Assembly (NCBI GenBank): GCA_003223935.1
Contig: QHXQ01000019.1
Coordinates: forward strand, 145,847-209,846
Origin: Acidobacteriota bacterium
GTDB lineage: Bacteria > Acidobacteriota > Blastocatellia > Pyrinomonadales > Pyrinomonadaceae
Direction: 5' to 3'
DNA: 64,000 nt
Of this stretch, positions 28,783-38,910 are shown in pieces (positions within the stretch are counted from its first letter, which is position 1; every line of letters begins with the position of its first letter). The position numbers and the translations under genes are program-made. The notes beneath the pieces are model-generated. The model had not been told where the DNA came from. It was given only the letters and a program-made list of their open reading frames with translations, and searched no databases.

Positions 28783-31700
28783 CTAGGATAGCACAGCGCG
28801 CTCCCCACTTAACCACTCGACGGTACAGCCCAATTCTCGTACCGCAGCCTCCATCTGGAGACTACCCTCAACCCTCAGCGCACCATGCGCACGCGTGCGA
28901 ACTAGCACGCCGCCTTCAAGGTACATCTCAATAAATACTTCACAATCGCCCCTGAAACGATCCAGCACTCCGAATAGACCATCTAATATAACGTCTGGAG
29001 TCATATCCGCAGGTGTCCGAAGCAACACCGCACGAGCTTTGCGCTGCAAAACATCCTCAAGCCGCTCAACCTCATCTGCAATCATCGAACCGCTGCCATC
29101 ATCACTCAAATCCCATTTACCGCCGATGAGCACAGCTGCGTCGTCCACGAGCAGATGAGTACATTTATTAAAAGTATCCGGCCAGATAACGCATTTGACG
29201 CCGCCTGTTTGATCCTCCAGACGCAGTAGGGCAAAGCGGTCACCCTTCTTAGTGGTGCGCAACTGTAAGGCCGTCACGATCCCGCCCATGCGAACCTGTG
29301 ACCCATGCTCAAGGCCATTGAGTTTCATACTGTTTAAGCACTTGAGTTCATTCAATACTTCAACGTAATTTTCAAGCGGATGGCCCGTGATATAAAAACC
29401 GATTGCGTTTTTCTCAGCCGCCAAAATGGCCGCGTGATTCCACACCTCAACCTCCGGTAGCGGTTCGACCCAAACTTGAGTAGAGATTGATTCCGTCCCG
29501 CCGAACAGCCCGCTCTGGCCGCTTAGTTTATCATTTTGTGCCCGTGCGCCCCGTGCTAAGGACGTATCCACAGCGGCGAACAGTCGCGCACGCCAAACAT
29601 GCCGACCATACTGCCCGTCTAGGTCGAGGGAATCAAATGCGCCCGCGCATACAAGACTCTCAAGCACTCTCTTATTAATCGCGCGCTGCTCGACCCTTTC
29701 AGCAAAATTATAAATAGATGCGAAGGGGCCATCCCTGCGCGCCGCTAAGATAGCATCAACGCTTGCTTGCCCGACGCCTTTGATTGCGGCTAAACCATAC
29801 CTGATCGCTCCTTTAAGTGGTGTAAATCCCCCCTGACTTTCATTCACGTCAGGGGGCAATAGTTGAATGCCCTGCCCTTTTAGTTCGTTAGAGTATTTAA
29901 ATACTTTCGTCGTGTCTTCAAGTTCATTCGACAGCACAGCAGCATAAAAATGCTCTGGATAATGTGCCTTTAAGTAAGCGGTCTGGAAGGCCAGATAGGC
30001 GTAGGCGACGCTGTGACTTCGATTGAATCCATAGTCGGCGAATTGCGCCATCAGCGAGAAGATCTGTTCCGCTTTCTCCCTTTTAATCCCGCGCCCCACC
30101 GCGCCTGTCACAAATTTTTTCTCATGCAAGGCCATCTCTTCACGCTTTTTCTTACCCATAGCGCGGCGCATCAAATCGGCTTCGCCGAGACTATAGCCGG
30201 CGAGCTTTTGCGCAAGTTGCATGATCTGTTCCTGATAGACGATGATACCGTATGTATTGGCCAGAATATCCTTCATCTCCGGCACAATGTAGCGCACGGA
30301 TTTATGGCCATGATGCCGTTCGATAAAATCGTCAACCATGCCGCCGTCGAGCGGCCCCGGGCGATAGAGTGCATTGAGGGCCGCCAAATCCTCCAATCCT
30401 TTGGGCTTCAGGCGACGGCAGATTTCCTGCATTCCCTGCGATTCAAACTGGAAGATAGCCTCGGTGCGCCCTTCGGCAAATAGCTCCATTGCTTTTCGGT
30501 CATCCAGCGGAATTTGAGACCACCCAACCTCAATACCAAGCAACTGCTTAATTGTGCTTAAACAATCGCTTATAATAGTTAAAGCGGTTAAGGCCAAGAA
30601 GTCCATCTTCAGCATGCCGGTCTTTTCTAAATCCGTCATGGCATACTGCGTCGTTAGCTCCTGTCTGGAAGAAACAGCCACAGGTACGAGTTCGTCTAGC
30701 GGGGCCGGCGAAATCACCACGCCGGCTGCGTGCACAGAGGCATGTCTTGAACAGCCCTCAAGCCGTTGTGCAATGTCGATCAATTCTTTAACCTGCGGGC
30801 TTCCTTCAACTGCTTTACGCAGCTCAGGCACTTGCTCTAAAGCTTGTGCAATTGAGACGTTCCGGCCGCGTACTGGCGGCGGGATCAATTTAGCGATCCG
30901 CTCCACTTCCGCGTAAGGCATGTTAAGCGCCCGTCCGACATCTTTAATTGCAGCCTTTGAAGCTAAGGTGCCAAAAGTGATGATTTGGCACACGGAGTCG
31001 CGCCCGTAGAGTTGGGTTACATGTTGAATGACTTCATCTCGCCCGCGTACACAAAAATCCACGTCTATATCTGGCATGGAGACACGTTCCGGGTTCAAAA
31101 ACCTTTCGAACAGCAGATCATATTGAATCGGATCAATGTCGGTGATTTCCAAACAATAGGCGACGAGCGAACCGGCCGCAGACCCACGCCCTGGGCCAAC
31201 AGGGATCGAGCGCTCCTTCGCATATCGAATAAAATCCCATACGATGAGAAAGTAGCTAGCGAATCCCATCTGCTTGATCATTGCGATCTCACGTGAGATG
31301 CGCTCTTGATACTCAGCCAACGAATAGCGCAGTTCGCCTCTTTGCTGCGCTGGCTCCCAAACCTGCGCACGACGGTGCTCATACCCTTCCCTAACTATCT
31401 TCTCGAAATACTCTTCAATCGTCAGTTCCGCATGCCCGGGTGGAATTGGATAGACGGGCACGTGATTGACGCCCGTCGGAAACTTAACCTCGCACATCTC
31501 CGCAATCTCGACCGTTCTGTGCAATACTTCAGGCAATTCGGCTCCGAAAATGCGCCACATCTCCTCGGCCGAACGTACATAAAAGTTTGGCGAGCCATAG
31601 CGGAGACGGTTCGGGTCTTGCACGGTCTTGCCCGAACCGATGCAGAGCAAAATGTCGTGTGCCCGTGCATCGTCGGGCATAAGATAATGTGCATCGTTGG

Positions 31701-32328
31701 TCGCTACGAGCGGCACACCTGTCCTTTGTGAAAGGGCCACCAAGTCCTTCCGTATGCGCTTCTGCGCATCCAGATCATGCTCTTGGATTTCCAAGAAATA
31801 ATTACCTTTTCCCAGAATCTCTTGAAACTCATGCGCGGCCGCGGCCGCTTCATCGCATGCGCCGCGTGCCAGTAGAGCCGAAGGCACGCCGGACATGCAC
31901 GCGGATAGGCCAATCAGGCCCTCGCTATTTTTGGCCAGCAACTCCAGATCGATTCGCGGCTTATAATAGAACCCCTCCGTGTATCCTCTAGACGTCAGCC
32001 GGACAAGGTTATGATAGCCCGCCAGATTCTTTGCCAGTAGGATCAGATGGAAGTTGGCCTTCTCGCCGGGTTTGGCGTTCGCCGGCGCGCGGTCAAATCG
32101 GCTGCCTCGCGTAATATAGACCTCACAACCAAGGATCGGCTTGACCCCTTGAGCCTTCATGGCATTGTAGAAAGAGATCGCTCCGAACATATTGCCATGA
32201 TCCGTGACGGCGCAAGCCGTCATGCCCAGTTCAGCGACGCGCTTGGCCAAGGGTTTGACCTGAATCGCGCCGTCTAACAGACTATAGTCCGTATGTAAAT
32301 GCAGATGGGCGAAATTATGTTTTGCCAT
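28783..32328 (-). CDS. dnaE: DNA polymerase III subunit alpha
   Basis: 1181 aa from ATG 32328 (MAKHNFAHLHLHTDYSLLDGA). The N-terminal PHP domain starts at HLHTDYS. The polymerase active-site aspartates are in PDIDVDFCVRGRDEVI; GPGRGSAAGSLVAYCL and GIIVYQEQIMQLAQKLAGYSLGEADLMRRAMGKKK are classic DnaE1 segments. An OB domain (VRMGGIVTALQLRTTKKGDRFALLRLED) lies near residue 1000. The track's extra 19 N-terminal residues lack similarity. Main replicative polymerase. Confidence 0.97.
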   Translation of the reverse strand: MAKHNFAHLHLHTDYSLLDGAIQVKPLAKRVAELGMTACAVTDHGNMFGAISFYNAMKAQGVKPILGCEVYITRGSRFDRAPANAKPGEKANFHLILLAKNLAGYHNLVRLTSRGYTEGFYYKPRIDLELLAKNSEGLIGLSACMSGVPSALLARGACDEAAAAAHEFQEILGKGNYFLEIQEHDLDAQKRIRKDLVALSQRTGVPLVATNDAHYLMPDDARAHDILLCIGSGKTVQDPNRLRYGSPNFYVRSAEEMWRIFGAELPEVLHRTVEIAEMCEVKFPTGVNHVPVYPIPPGHAELTIEEYFEKIVREGYEHRRAQVWEPAQQRGELRYSLAEYQERISREIAMIKQMGFASYFLIVWDFIRYAKERSIPVGPGRGSAAGSLVAYCLEITDIDPIQYDLLFERFLNPERVSMPDIDVDFCVRGRDEVIQHVTQLYGRDSVCQIITFGTLASKAAIKDVGRALNMPYAEVERIAKLIPPPVRGRNVSIAQALEQVPELRKAVEGSPQVKELIDIAQRLEGCSRHASVHAAGVVISPAPLDELVPVAVSSRQELTTQYAMTDLEKTGMLKMDFLALTALTIISDCLSTIKQLLGIEVGWSQIPLDDRKAMELFAEGRTEAIFQFESQGMQEICRRLKPKGLEDLAALNALYRPGPLDGGMVDDFIERHHGHKSVRYIVPEMKDILANTYGIIVYQEQIMQLAQKLAGYSLGEADLMRRAMGKKKREEMALHEKKFVTGAVGRGIKREKAEQIFSLMAQFADYGFNRSHSVAYAYLAFQTAYLKAHYPEHFYAAVLSNELEDTTKVFKYSNELKGQGIQLLPPDVNESQGGFTPLKGAIRYGLAAIKGVGQASVDAILAARRDGPFASIYNFAERVEQRAINKRVLESLVCAGAFDSLDLDGQYGRHVWRARLFAAVDTSLARGARAQNDKLSGQSGLFGGTESISTQVWVEPLPEVEVWNHAAILAAEKNAIGFYITGHPLENYVEVLNELKCLNSMKLNGLEHGSQVRMGGIVTALQLRTTKKGDRFALLRLEDQTGGVKCVIWPDTFNKCTHLLVDDAAVLIGGKWDLSDDGSGSMIADEVERLEDVLQRKARAVLLRTPADMTPDVILDGLFGVLDRFRGDCEVFIEMYLEGGVLVRTRAHGALRVEGSLQMEAAVRELGCTVEWLSGERAVLS

Positions 32329-32540
32329 GTCAACTCGATATAAGAATGAGATCGTAGAACGGAAGTCGTGCGCTTCTTCGAACAAACGCTGCGCACTATA
32401 TCACGTATGAACCGGCTCTGATCACCTCAAGATATTGAAGCGAGATTGGAAGGATGAATAAAACCCTTGCCCTATGAGCGCTTTCATGTTGCGCGTGTGA
32501 GAAAATGCTTTAGAAGCTCGGCGCAGCCGAACAGATCGGC

Positions 32541-34091
32541 TTACTCCCACTCGATGGTACTCGGAGGTTTGGAACTGATGTCATAAACTACACGGTTGAT
32601 GCCGCGCACTTCTGACACGATCCGCGTCGAGATGCGGGCCAGCGTATCATGCGGCAGGCGCGCCCAGTCGGCCGTCATTCCGTCCACGCTCGTCACGGCT
32701 CGGATCGCTACGACGCGCTCGTATGTCCGAAAGTCGCCCATCACCCCCACAGATGAAACAGGCAGCAGCACCGGAAAGGACTGCCATACTGCGTCGTACA
32801 GATTAGCCAAACGCAGTTCCTCTTCAAGTATGCGGTCAGCGGCCCTTAGCAAGCGCAGATTATCGTCTGTAATTTCGCCTAGAATGCGAACCGCAAGGCC
32901 GGGCCCCGGAAATGGATGGCGGCGCAGAATCTCTTCGGGCACTTGCAGGTCGCGCCCGATCTGTCGCACCTCGTCTTTGAACAACTCGCGCAAGGGTTCA
33001 ATTAAACGCAGGCGCATCTGCGCGGGCAGACCGCCAACGTTGTGGTGACTCTTAATCACGGCTGAGGGGCCGCGGACGGAGACCGACTCGATCACATCTG
33101 GATATAAAGTGCCCTGCACTAGAAAATCCACGCCCCCGATCTGTTGCGCCTCAGCTTCGAAGACCTCGATGAAGACGCGCCCGATGATGCGCCGCTTCTC
33201 TTCCGGGTCAGTGACGCCGCGCAAGGCTAGTAGGAAACGCTCGCCGGCCTCGACGCCGCGCACATTCAAGTGCATCTGCTGTTGGAACAGCCGCAGCGTC
33301 GCCTCAAACTCACCCTCTCTTAATAGCCCCGTATTTACGAAGAGGCATGTCTGACGCTCACCTATCGCTTCATGCACGAGGGCCGCGGCGACGGTCGAGT
33401 CCACGCCACCTGACAGACCGCAGACGGCGCGACCATCGCCGATCTGGTCGCGTATGTGCGCGATCTGTTCGATGATAATTGAGCGCGCAGACCAGTCGCC
33501 GCGCGCATGGCAAACCTCAAAGACAAAATTGCGCAGGACTTCCGCGCCCAGCGGCGTGTGTGCCACCTCAGGATGGAATTGAACGCCATATATGCGACTG
33601 CTTAAAGCTTCAAACGCATTAAGCGCTTCGTCGGTATGCGCGGTAATGCGGAAGCCGGGCGGCACATGTGTCACATAGTCACCGTGGCTCAGCCAAACGT
33701 CCAAAGCCTCCGGCAGTCCTTTGAACAGCAGACTGTCGGGTGCCGTCACGCTCAAGCGAGCATAGCCATATTCACGACTGCGTGATGGTTTGACTTCCCC
33801 GCCCAAAGCTGCCGCCAAAAGTTGCAGCCCATAGCAGATTCCGAGCACTGGGCAGTCTAGGTTGTCCAGCAAGCCGGGGGGTAGTTGCGGCGCATCTTTG
33901 TCGTAAACTGAAGAAGGTCCGCCGGAAAGGATCAGACCGCACGGACGCACCGCTTGTATTTTAGCGGCAGGCGTGTGATAGGGCCAGATTTCGCAATAGA
34001 CGCCTGACTCGCGTATACGGCGGGCGATCAGTTGCGTGTATTGTGAGCCGAAATCAAGAATGATAATCGTGGCGTGGGGCTGCTCGGTCAA
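32541..34091 (-). CDS. guaA: GMP synthase (glutamine-hydrolysing)
   Basis: 516 aa, TTG start with GGAGG ten bases upstream. N-terminal class I amidotransferase: [16 protein letters not shown], nucleophile [20 protein letters not shown]-loop ATP pyrophosphatase: [22 protein letters not shown]-terminal dimer domain [29 protein letters not shown] ending in PPSTIEWE. Converts XMP to GMP. The 155 bases between it and dnaE show no clear signal. Confidence 0.97.
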   Translation of the reverse strand: MTEQPHATIIILDFGSQYTQLIARRIRESGVYCEIWPYHTPAAKIQAVRPCGLILSGGPSSVYDKDAPQLPPGLLDNLDCPVLGICYGLQLLAAALGGEVKPSRSREYGYARLSVTAPDSLLFKGLPEALDVWLSHGDYVTHVPPGFRITAHTDEALNAFEALSSRIYGVQFHPEVAHTPLGAEVLRNFVFEVCHARGDWSARSIIIEQIAHIRDQIGDGRAVCGLSGGVDSTVAAALVHEAIGERQTCLFVNTGLLREGEFEATLRLFQQQMHLNVRGVEAGERFLLALRGVTDPEEKRRIIGRVFIEVFEAEAQQIGGVDFLVQGTLYPDVIESVSVRGPSAVIKSHHNVGGLPAQMRLRLIEPLRELFKDEVRQIGRDLQVPEEILRRHPFPGPGLAVRILGEITDDNLRLLRAADRILEEELRLANLYDAVWQSFPVLLPVSSVGVMGDFRTYERVVAIRAVTSVDGMTADWARLPHDTLARISTRIVSEVRGINRVVYDISSKPPSTIEWE

Positions 34092-34195
34092 TTTTAGTCA
34101 ACCTCCGTGGTCGTTGATACGTCTGACACGAATGCAGATTCCGCAGAGTTAAGTTATGCTCAAGGCATAGCGGGCATCCATGAGTTGCTCATTTT

Positions 34196-35377
34196 ATGTG
34201 GAAGTTCAAAGAAAAGTATAGTTACCAGTTGAAGAGACCAAGCGGGGGCGGAGCATTCGCGGCTCGAACTCTGAGGCTGAGCCTCGCCAGCGCTTTAATC
34301 TCTCTACTCTGCCATGGAATAAGCTTCGGGCAACGATTGGTATTTTCTCAACCATTGACCGCTCGCTGGCAGTATGCGACGGCGGACACGACTAACTTAA
34401 CCCCGGCGACCTTTGATGGACACGTCTATCTGCCTCTGGCAGCGGGCCGACTCGTCGCGCTAAGGGCCGCCGATGGTCAGTTACTCTGGCAGACTGATTT
34501 GGGTGGAGAGTTCTCAGCCGCGCCTGAGGGCGACGAGCGGGGCGTTTATATTGCGACTGAGACAGCCGCGCACGAAAGCGCGCAAACCTACTATCGCGCT
34601 ACGGGCGCGCTCCGGGCGCTGAGCGGCAAGAGCGGAGTGACGCTTTGGATGCGCACGCTGCCCCGCCCCTTTAGTAGTGCATTGACTTCTAACGCGACGA
34701 CTTTATACGGGGGCACGACCGATGGCCGAATTTATGCCATCAATAAAACGACCGGCGAAGTTAAATGGCAGGCACAGTACACAGCGCCTTTCGCCTCCCA
34801 ACCCACACTGCATGGCGGCCGCCTCTATCTCGGCAGCGAGGACGGCGCACTGCTTGTCTTTGACGAACAGCAAGGCAACATCCTCTGGCGTTATCAGACT
34901 CACGGCCCGCTTCGCGGCCCAGTTGTGGTGGCGAACCAACTTGTCCTCTTTGGCTCTACTGACGGATACGTCTATGCCCTTGATGAAGTGACCGGACGAC
35001 TGCGCTGGCGCGCGCGCACAGGGGCGGGCGTGCAAGCCGTCGCAGCGACGGGCGAAGGGTTGATCGTCGCCTCGCTCGATAATTTTGTTTATCTGCTCTC
35101 TTACCGACACGGGCAGCGCGTCTGGAAGCGACAGCTTGCGGGCCGGATCGCGGCGCAGCCGCTAACGAGTGCGGACAGCGCTCTGTTCGTTCCTTTAGGT
35201 GGCGATGCGTGCGTCGTGCTTGCGTTGCATGATGGGAAGACTCTCAATACGCTTGAGGTCGGCCCGGACGGCAACACCTCAGCTTCGCCAATCGTCGCGG
35301 CAGATGTGCTGCTGATCACAACCAGACATGGACTGATGGCTTTCGCAGTGCCTGCTACTTCAGCACAGCAGCCTTAA
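34196..35377 (+). CDS. Secreted PQQ-type beta-propeller repeat protein (BamB-like)
   Basis: 393 aa. The basic N-terminus and hydrophobic stretch (LRLSLASALISLLCHGISFG) form a Sec signal peptide without a lipobox cysteine at its end. At least six PQQ-like blades repeat the pattern G-x-L/V-x-A-L-x-x-x-x-G-x-x-x-W (LVALRAADGQLLWQ, IYAINKTTGEVKWQ, LLVFDEQQGNILWR, VYALDEVTGRLRWR). Such propellers include BamB of the outer-membrane assembly machine, but the cofactor-free fold is widely used; BamB identity is not proven. Confidence 0.85.
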   Translation: MWKFKEKYSYQLKRPSGGGAFAARTLRLSLASALISLLCHGISFGQRLVFSQPLTARWQYATADTTNLTPATFDGHVYLPLAAGRLVALRAADGQLLWQTDLGGEFSAAPEGDERGVYIATETAAHESAQTYYRATGALRALSGKSGVTLWMRTLPRPFSSALTSNATTLYGGTTDGRIYAINKTTGEVKWQAQYTAPFASQPTLHGGRLYLGSEDGALLVFDEQQGNILWRYQTHGPLRGPVVVANQLVLFGSTDGYVYALDEVTGRLRWRARTGAGVQAVAATGEGLIVASLDNFVYLLSYRHGQRVWKRQLAGRIAAQPLTSADSALFVPLGGDACVVLALHDGKTLNTLEVGPDGNTSASPIVAADVLLITTRHGLMAFAVPATSAQQP

Positions 35378-35396
35378 AGCACCTGATGTCTAAAGA

Positions 35397-36284
35397 TTAT
35401 TTGGTGCGCGTAGTGCGGAAGAGTGAAGCGAGGCGCAAGACGATGCCGTGCAAGACATAGAGCGAAACCAGCGCGAGCACGACGTAGCGCGAGTAGAGCC
35501 AGACCAGCATGCCGATGGCAGCGATGACTAAAATCGCGATGCGGGTACTGCGCCCATCAGCGCCGACCGTCTTGAAACTGGTATACCGAACGGTGCTGAC
35601 CATCAAGGCGGCGAGTAGCGCCACAAGCCCCATCAACAAGCCGCTGTAGAGCGCGCCCAACTCAGGGCCGTAGCGTGAGAGCGGCTGCGGCGCGAAGTGC
35701 ACGAGCGCCGCGATCAAGCCGCCGGCCATAGGGATCGGCAGACCGACGAAGTTTTTCTTATCAACCTTGGCCGCGCCTTCTGCGAGCACGCGCGGGCGCG
35801 TGGCCTGCACGTTGAAGCGTGCGAGGCGGAATGCGCCGCAGATGAGGAACATGAAAGAGAGAAACCAACCGAGTTTGTGCGCGGCGCTGCCGTCGGCCAG
35901 CGCCGAGCCGAACCCCCAAGCGTAAACCAGCACGGCCGGTGCGATGCCGAAGGTGAGCACGTCGGCCAGTGAATCTAGCTGGACGCCGATCTCTGTCGTC
36001 GTCTTGGTCAGGCGCGCGATCCGCCCGTCGAGCGTGTCGAAGACCCAAGCCCAGCCGATGGCGTGTGCGGCGCTGTCGAAAAGCAATGCGGCGCGATTGA
36101 GTTCGATATCCGTCCCGCCTTGCAATAGCTGGAAACCGCGTAGCGCGCTCATAACGGCGAAGTAGCCCATGCCTATGTTAGCGGCCGTGAAAGCTGAGGG
36201 GATGAGATAGAGACCTTTGCGCAGCCCTTTGCGTTCGGGCCGCGCCGGCTGCGTCTCTTCGGCTTGCAGGCTCGTCGCACTCAT
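35397..36284 (-). CDS. pssA: CDP-diacylglycerol-serine O-phosphatidyltransferase
   Basis: 295 aa membrane enzyme. The CDP-alcohol phosphotransferase motif DxxDGxxAR...G...D...D is intact (DTLDGRIARLTKTTTEIG then LDSLAD), followed by TFGIAPAVLVYAWG and about six more membrane segments. Makes phosphatidylserine from CDP-diacylglycerol and serine. The start overlaps the psd stop by four bases (ATGA), so pssA and psd are translationally coupled. Confidence 0.95.
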   Translation of the reverse strand: MSATSLQAEETQPARPERKGLRKGLYLIPSAFTAANIGMGYFAVMSALRGFQLLQGGTDIELNRAALLFDSAAHAIGWAWVFDTLDGRIARLTKTTTEIGVQLDSLADVLTFGIAPAVLVYAWGFGSALADGSAAHKLGWFLSFMFLICGAFRLARFNVQATRPRVLAEGAAKVDKKNFVGLPIPMAGGLIAALVHFAPQPLSRYGPELGALYSGLLMGLVALLAALMVSTVRYTSFKTVGADGRSTRIAILVIAAIGMLVWLYSRYVVLALVSLYVLHGIVLRLASLFRTTRTK

Positions 36285-36898
36285 GCGCGTAACCTCCCGA
36301 TGATGCTCACGCCGCCACGCACGCGCTCGCCGACGCTCACTGTCAACTCAACCTCTGGCGGCAGCACCACATCCGTGCGTGAACTGAACTTGATCAAGCC
36401 GAAGCGTTCGCCAAGACTGACGTGGTCGCCTGCGCGTTTCCAACAGACGATGCGGCGCGCGAGTATGCCTGCGATCTGCCGGCACACGACCGTGATGCGC
36501 TCACCGCGTATAGTCAAAGCGTTCTGCTCGTTGACGAGGCTCGCTTCGGCGCGCGTCGCCATCAGAAAGCGTCCGCGTGTGTGCGTCACGTCTATGATCT
36601 CACCGGCGATGGGCGCGCGGTTGATGTGCACATCGAAGGGGCTGAGGAAGATGCTGACGACGTTTGGCGAGTCGGGTTGAGCGGGCACGATGGGGCCGAC
36701 GCGCGTCACGCGCCCGTCGGCCGGCGCGACGACGATGTTCGCTTCGCCCGGCACTGTGCGCTGTGGATCGCGGAAGAAAAATGCCATGAAGGCCGCGAGC
36801 AGAATCAGCGGCAAGGCCAGCCACCAGTAACCGAAGGCCGTGGCCAAGAAGGCACAGCCAAGCGGGATCAATACAAACGGCAGACCGTCTCGCACCAT
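36281..36898 (-). CDS. psd: Phosphatidylserine decarboxylase
   Basis: 205 aa from ATG 36898 (MVRDGLPFVLIPLG), the usual family start; the longer ORF would run into an upstream hairpin. Two N-terminal membrane helices, then FFRDPQRTVP, ADGRVTRVGPI, FLSPFDVHINRAPIAG and the cleavage segment GLIKFSSRTD. Short-type Psd enzymes self-cleave to make a pyruvoyl group, usually at Gly-Ser; here the residue before the reactive Ser is Ser. Converts phosphatidylserine to phosphatidylethanolamine in the membrane. Confidence 0.93.
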   Translation of the reverse strand: MVRDGLPFVLIPLGCAFLATAFGYWWLALPLILLAAFMAFFFRDPQRTVPGEANIVVAPADGRVTRVGPIVPAQPDSPNVVSIFLSPFDVHINRAPIAGEIIDVTHTRGRFLMATRAEASLVNEQNALTIRGERITVVCRQIAGILARRIVCWKRAGDHVSLGERFGLIKFSSRTDVVLPPEVELTVSVGERVRGGVSIIGRLRA

Positions 36899-36967
36899 AG
36901 AATGAAAATGATAAATACGCTTGCGCCAACTCCGCTTGTCTGTGCCGGCGGCTTCAGCGCTGAACAA

Positions 36968-37005
36968 AGACGGGGACGCACATCTGTTGGGTGGCATCCC
37001 CGTCT
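36968..37005 (-). terminator. Hairpin AGACGGGGA/TCCCCGTCT upstream of psd
   Basis: A perfect nine-base-pair inverted repeat with a 20-base loop lies between the DUF465 stop and the psd start. Read on the minus strand it is followed by TTTGTTC, so it may terminate the DUF465 transcript. It lies inside the longer psd ORF, arguing for the shorter psd start. Confidence 0.45.
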
Positions 37006-37058
37006 GTTAAGAATTGCCTGTCAGTTGTAGTTTCGCATGCCGGTTGCGCGCCGGCTCA

Positions 37059-37301
37059 TCAGTGAGTCACGCTCGCCTGCTTCTGATAGCGCAGCATGAT
37101 CTCGTGCATCTGATCTTTCACGGCCAGCTTCTTCTTCTTCAAAGTGATCTCTTCCAACTGCTCTTCGTCGTTCGGGTACGCGAGCGCCGAGAGTTCGCGT
37201 AAGCGCGCGTCGTACTTGCCGTGCTCGCGCGCCAGTTCACGAAACTCCGGGTCGGTCGTGATCAGGTGTTCCTTCAAGCTGTCCGTGTTGGTCATTTCCA
37301 T
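37059..37301 (-). CDS. DUF465 (YdcH-like) small helical protein
   Basis: 80 aa with a strong AAGGAGG ten bases before the ATG. The family pattern is clear: HLITTDPEFRELAREHGKYDARLRELSALAYPNDEEQLEEITLKKKKLAVKDQMHEIM. It is a two-helix hairpin likely to dimerise. Function is unknown in any species I can recall. The 157 bases between it and rimI contain no other gene. Confidence 0.88.
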   Translation of the reverse strand: MEMTNTDSLKEHLITTDPEFRELAREHGKYDARLRELSALAYPNDEEQLEEITLKKKKLAVKDQMHEIMLRYQKQASVTH

Positions 37302-37458
37302 TGCTTGGAAGCCTCCTTTGCAGATGCATCTTTGAGCGGTGTGCCGAAAAACCTCTGACGCGCAGCAGGTCGGGCTTTAAACTGCTCGGCGCGCCCTTCG
37401 CACAATTGATGTGAAAATGGTAGCCCAACTGCGCTGCGCGAATCAAGTCCGTTAGCTG

Positions 37459-37965
37459 TCACCTGCGCACTAAGGTGACGCTCATAAGTAGCGCATCCTC
37501 GGTTGGCCCGTGATAATAGTTGCGTCGCCGGCCCGTCACCTCGAAGCCGAAGCGCCGGTAGAGCGCCTGCGCTTCAAGGTTGCCGGCGCGCACTTCAAGC
37601 AGTGCAGTGTGCGCGCCGAGCCGTCGCCCTGTGGCGAGCGCCGCGCGCAGCAACGCACTGCCGATGCCGCGCCCGCGCGCCGATGTACGCACGCCGATGT
37701 TGTTGATATGCAACTCTTCCGCCGTGACCCGCGCGGCGATGAAGCCATAGAGCGATTTGCCTGTCTGCCAATCGGGGGTGCTGCGCCGCGCCACGAGCAT
37801 GATCGCTTCGGGCCTAGCCAGTTCGCCGTGGTACGCATCCCAGCCCCAAGCACTCAACTGACACGCATCCTCAATCTCGACGACCTCCAACAGATCGTGG
37901 CGCGTCGCCAGATCGACGCGATAATCCCTGCGCTCGTTCACCTGCGCTCGTCCTACACGCGACAT
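37459..37965 (-). CDS. rimI: Ribosomal protein S18 alanine N-acetyltransferase RimI-like
   Basis: 168 aa from ATG 37965, which overlaps the tsaB stop by 13 bases. GNAT fold: acetyl-CoA loop VRTSARGRGIGSALLRAAL, ELHINNIGV strand, and EVRAGNLEAQALYRRFGFEVTGRRRNYYHGPTEDALLM, the RimI-type C-terminal motif. The tsaB-rimI order is common in bacteria and supports RimI over other GNATs. The longer ORF is antisense-style read-through of tsaB. Confidence 0.9.
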   Translation of the reverse strand: MSRVGRAQVNERRDYRVDLATRHDLLEVVEIEDACQLSAWGWDAYHGELARPEAIMLVARRSTPDWQTGKSLYGFIAARVTAEELHINNIGVRTSARGRGIGSALLRAALATGRRLGAHTALLEVRAGNLEAQALYRRFGFEVTGRRRNYYHGPTEDALLMSVTLVRR

Positions 37966-38759
37966 CGCTCGTTCAACTCCGCATCGGACAGACGCACGTA
38001 GAGCGCGCGCAACTCCTCCGCTTGCAACGTGCGCCCGGCTTGATACTCGCGCAAAGCCAGCGCCGCGATCTCTGTAGCATACGTGGCCGCAGGCCGCGCC
38101 AGCGTCCACACACGCGCGCCAGCCATCTTGCCACTTCTCTGCCCTGAGTTTCTTTCCTCCGAGCCGGACTGATCAACCTCTGCGTGCCATTCGATGCCGA
38201 TGCGTTTCGCTGTCTCAGCGAGCAACTCGGCGCGCGTTTGCGCTCCGTTCCCGACCCACTTGAGCGGCGTCGGCCAATTGAGCGCACGTTCAACGAGCAC
38301 ATGCGGCGGCAGATGCGCAGGCTCACTTAGTTCTATGATCATGCCATCGGCTTCGCATGCGAGCAACTGCGCGAAGAGTTCGCCGCGACCGGCGGGCAAC
38401 GCGGCGACGATGTGCGGCGCAACGCCCACGCTGCATGCGACAGCATGCAGCGTGGGCACACCGACGAGCGGCTTGTTGAGTGTGGCCGCAAATGCTTTCA
38501 TCGTTGCCAACCCTGCGCGCAAGCCCGTGAAGCTGCCCGGCCCACGCGCGACCGCGAGCAGTTCGATCTCAGCGAGTCGCAGGCCGGCCTTTGTGAGCGT
38601 AGCATCAATGTCACCGAGCAGATTCGCCGACTGTGCGCTGCGCAGATTGCCTGCCGCCTGCGCTAAGACGCGCGCACCCGCGCAGATGGCGACGCTGCGC
38701 GCATCGGTCGTTGTGTCAACGCTCAAGATGTATGGCTCGTGCTCCGTCTGTGCCGTCAT
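37953..38759 (-). CDS. tsaB: tRNA threonylcarbamoyladenosine biosynthesis protein TsaB
   Basis: 268 aa from ATG 38759 (MTAQTEHEPYILSVDTTTDARSVA). ASKHA-fold pseudo-enzyme that scaffolds TsaD and TsaE for t6A synthesis at tRNA position 37. Motifs: LSVDTTT, SAQSANLLGDIDATL, VARGPGSFTGLRAGLATMKAFA, VPTLHAVA. A polar insert (DQSGSEERNSGQRSGKMAG) near residue 200 looks like low-complexity expansion. Coupled to rimI; TsaC is encoded at 46.3 kb. Confidence 0.93.
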   Translation of the reverse strand: MTAQTEHEPYILSVDTTTDARSVAICAGARVLAQAAGNLRSAQSANLLGDIDATLTKAGLRLAEIELLAVARGPGSFTGLRAGLATMKAFAATLNKPLVGVPTLHAVACSVGVAPHIVAALPAGRGELFAQLLACEADGMIIELSEPAHLPPHVLVERALNWPTPLKWVGNGAQTRAELLAETAKRIGIEWHAEVDQSGSEERNSGQRSGKMAGARVWTLARPAATYATEIAALALREYQAGRTLQAEELRALYVRLSDAELNERCRV

Positions 38760-38910
38760 AAATAGGCCCGTAACTGATCGTCGCTCGCACGCGCGCACGT
38801 CGCTTTCGCGCCTCAAGTTTGACAGGTTAAGGGAGGTCGCGCGATTATAGGCGCGGCAAATAAAGCAACGCAAACTGAAGCTCGAAATTCAAGCGGCTCG
38901 TTTTGTACAC

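Noticed and set aside
31286-31301. Palindrome ATCTCACGTGAGAT in dnaE as a parS candidate
   Set aside because: Core CACGTG only; the flanks do not match parS and the site is coding.
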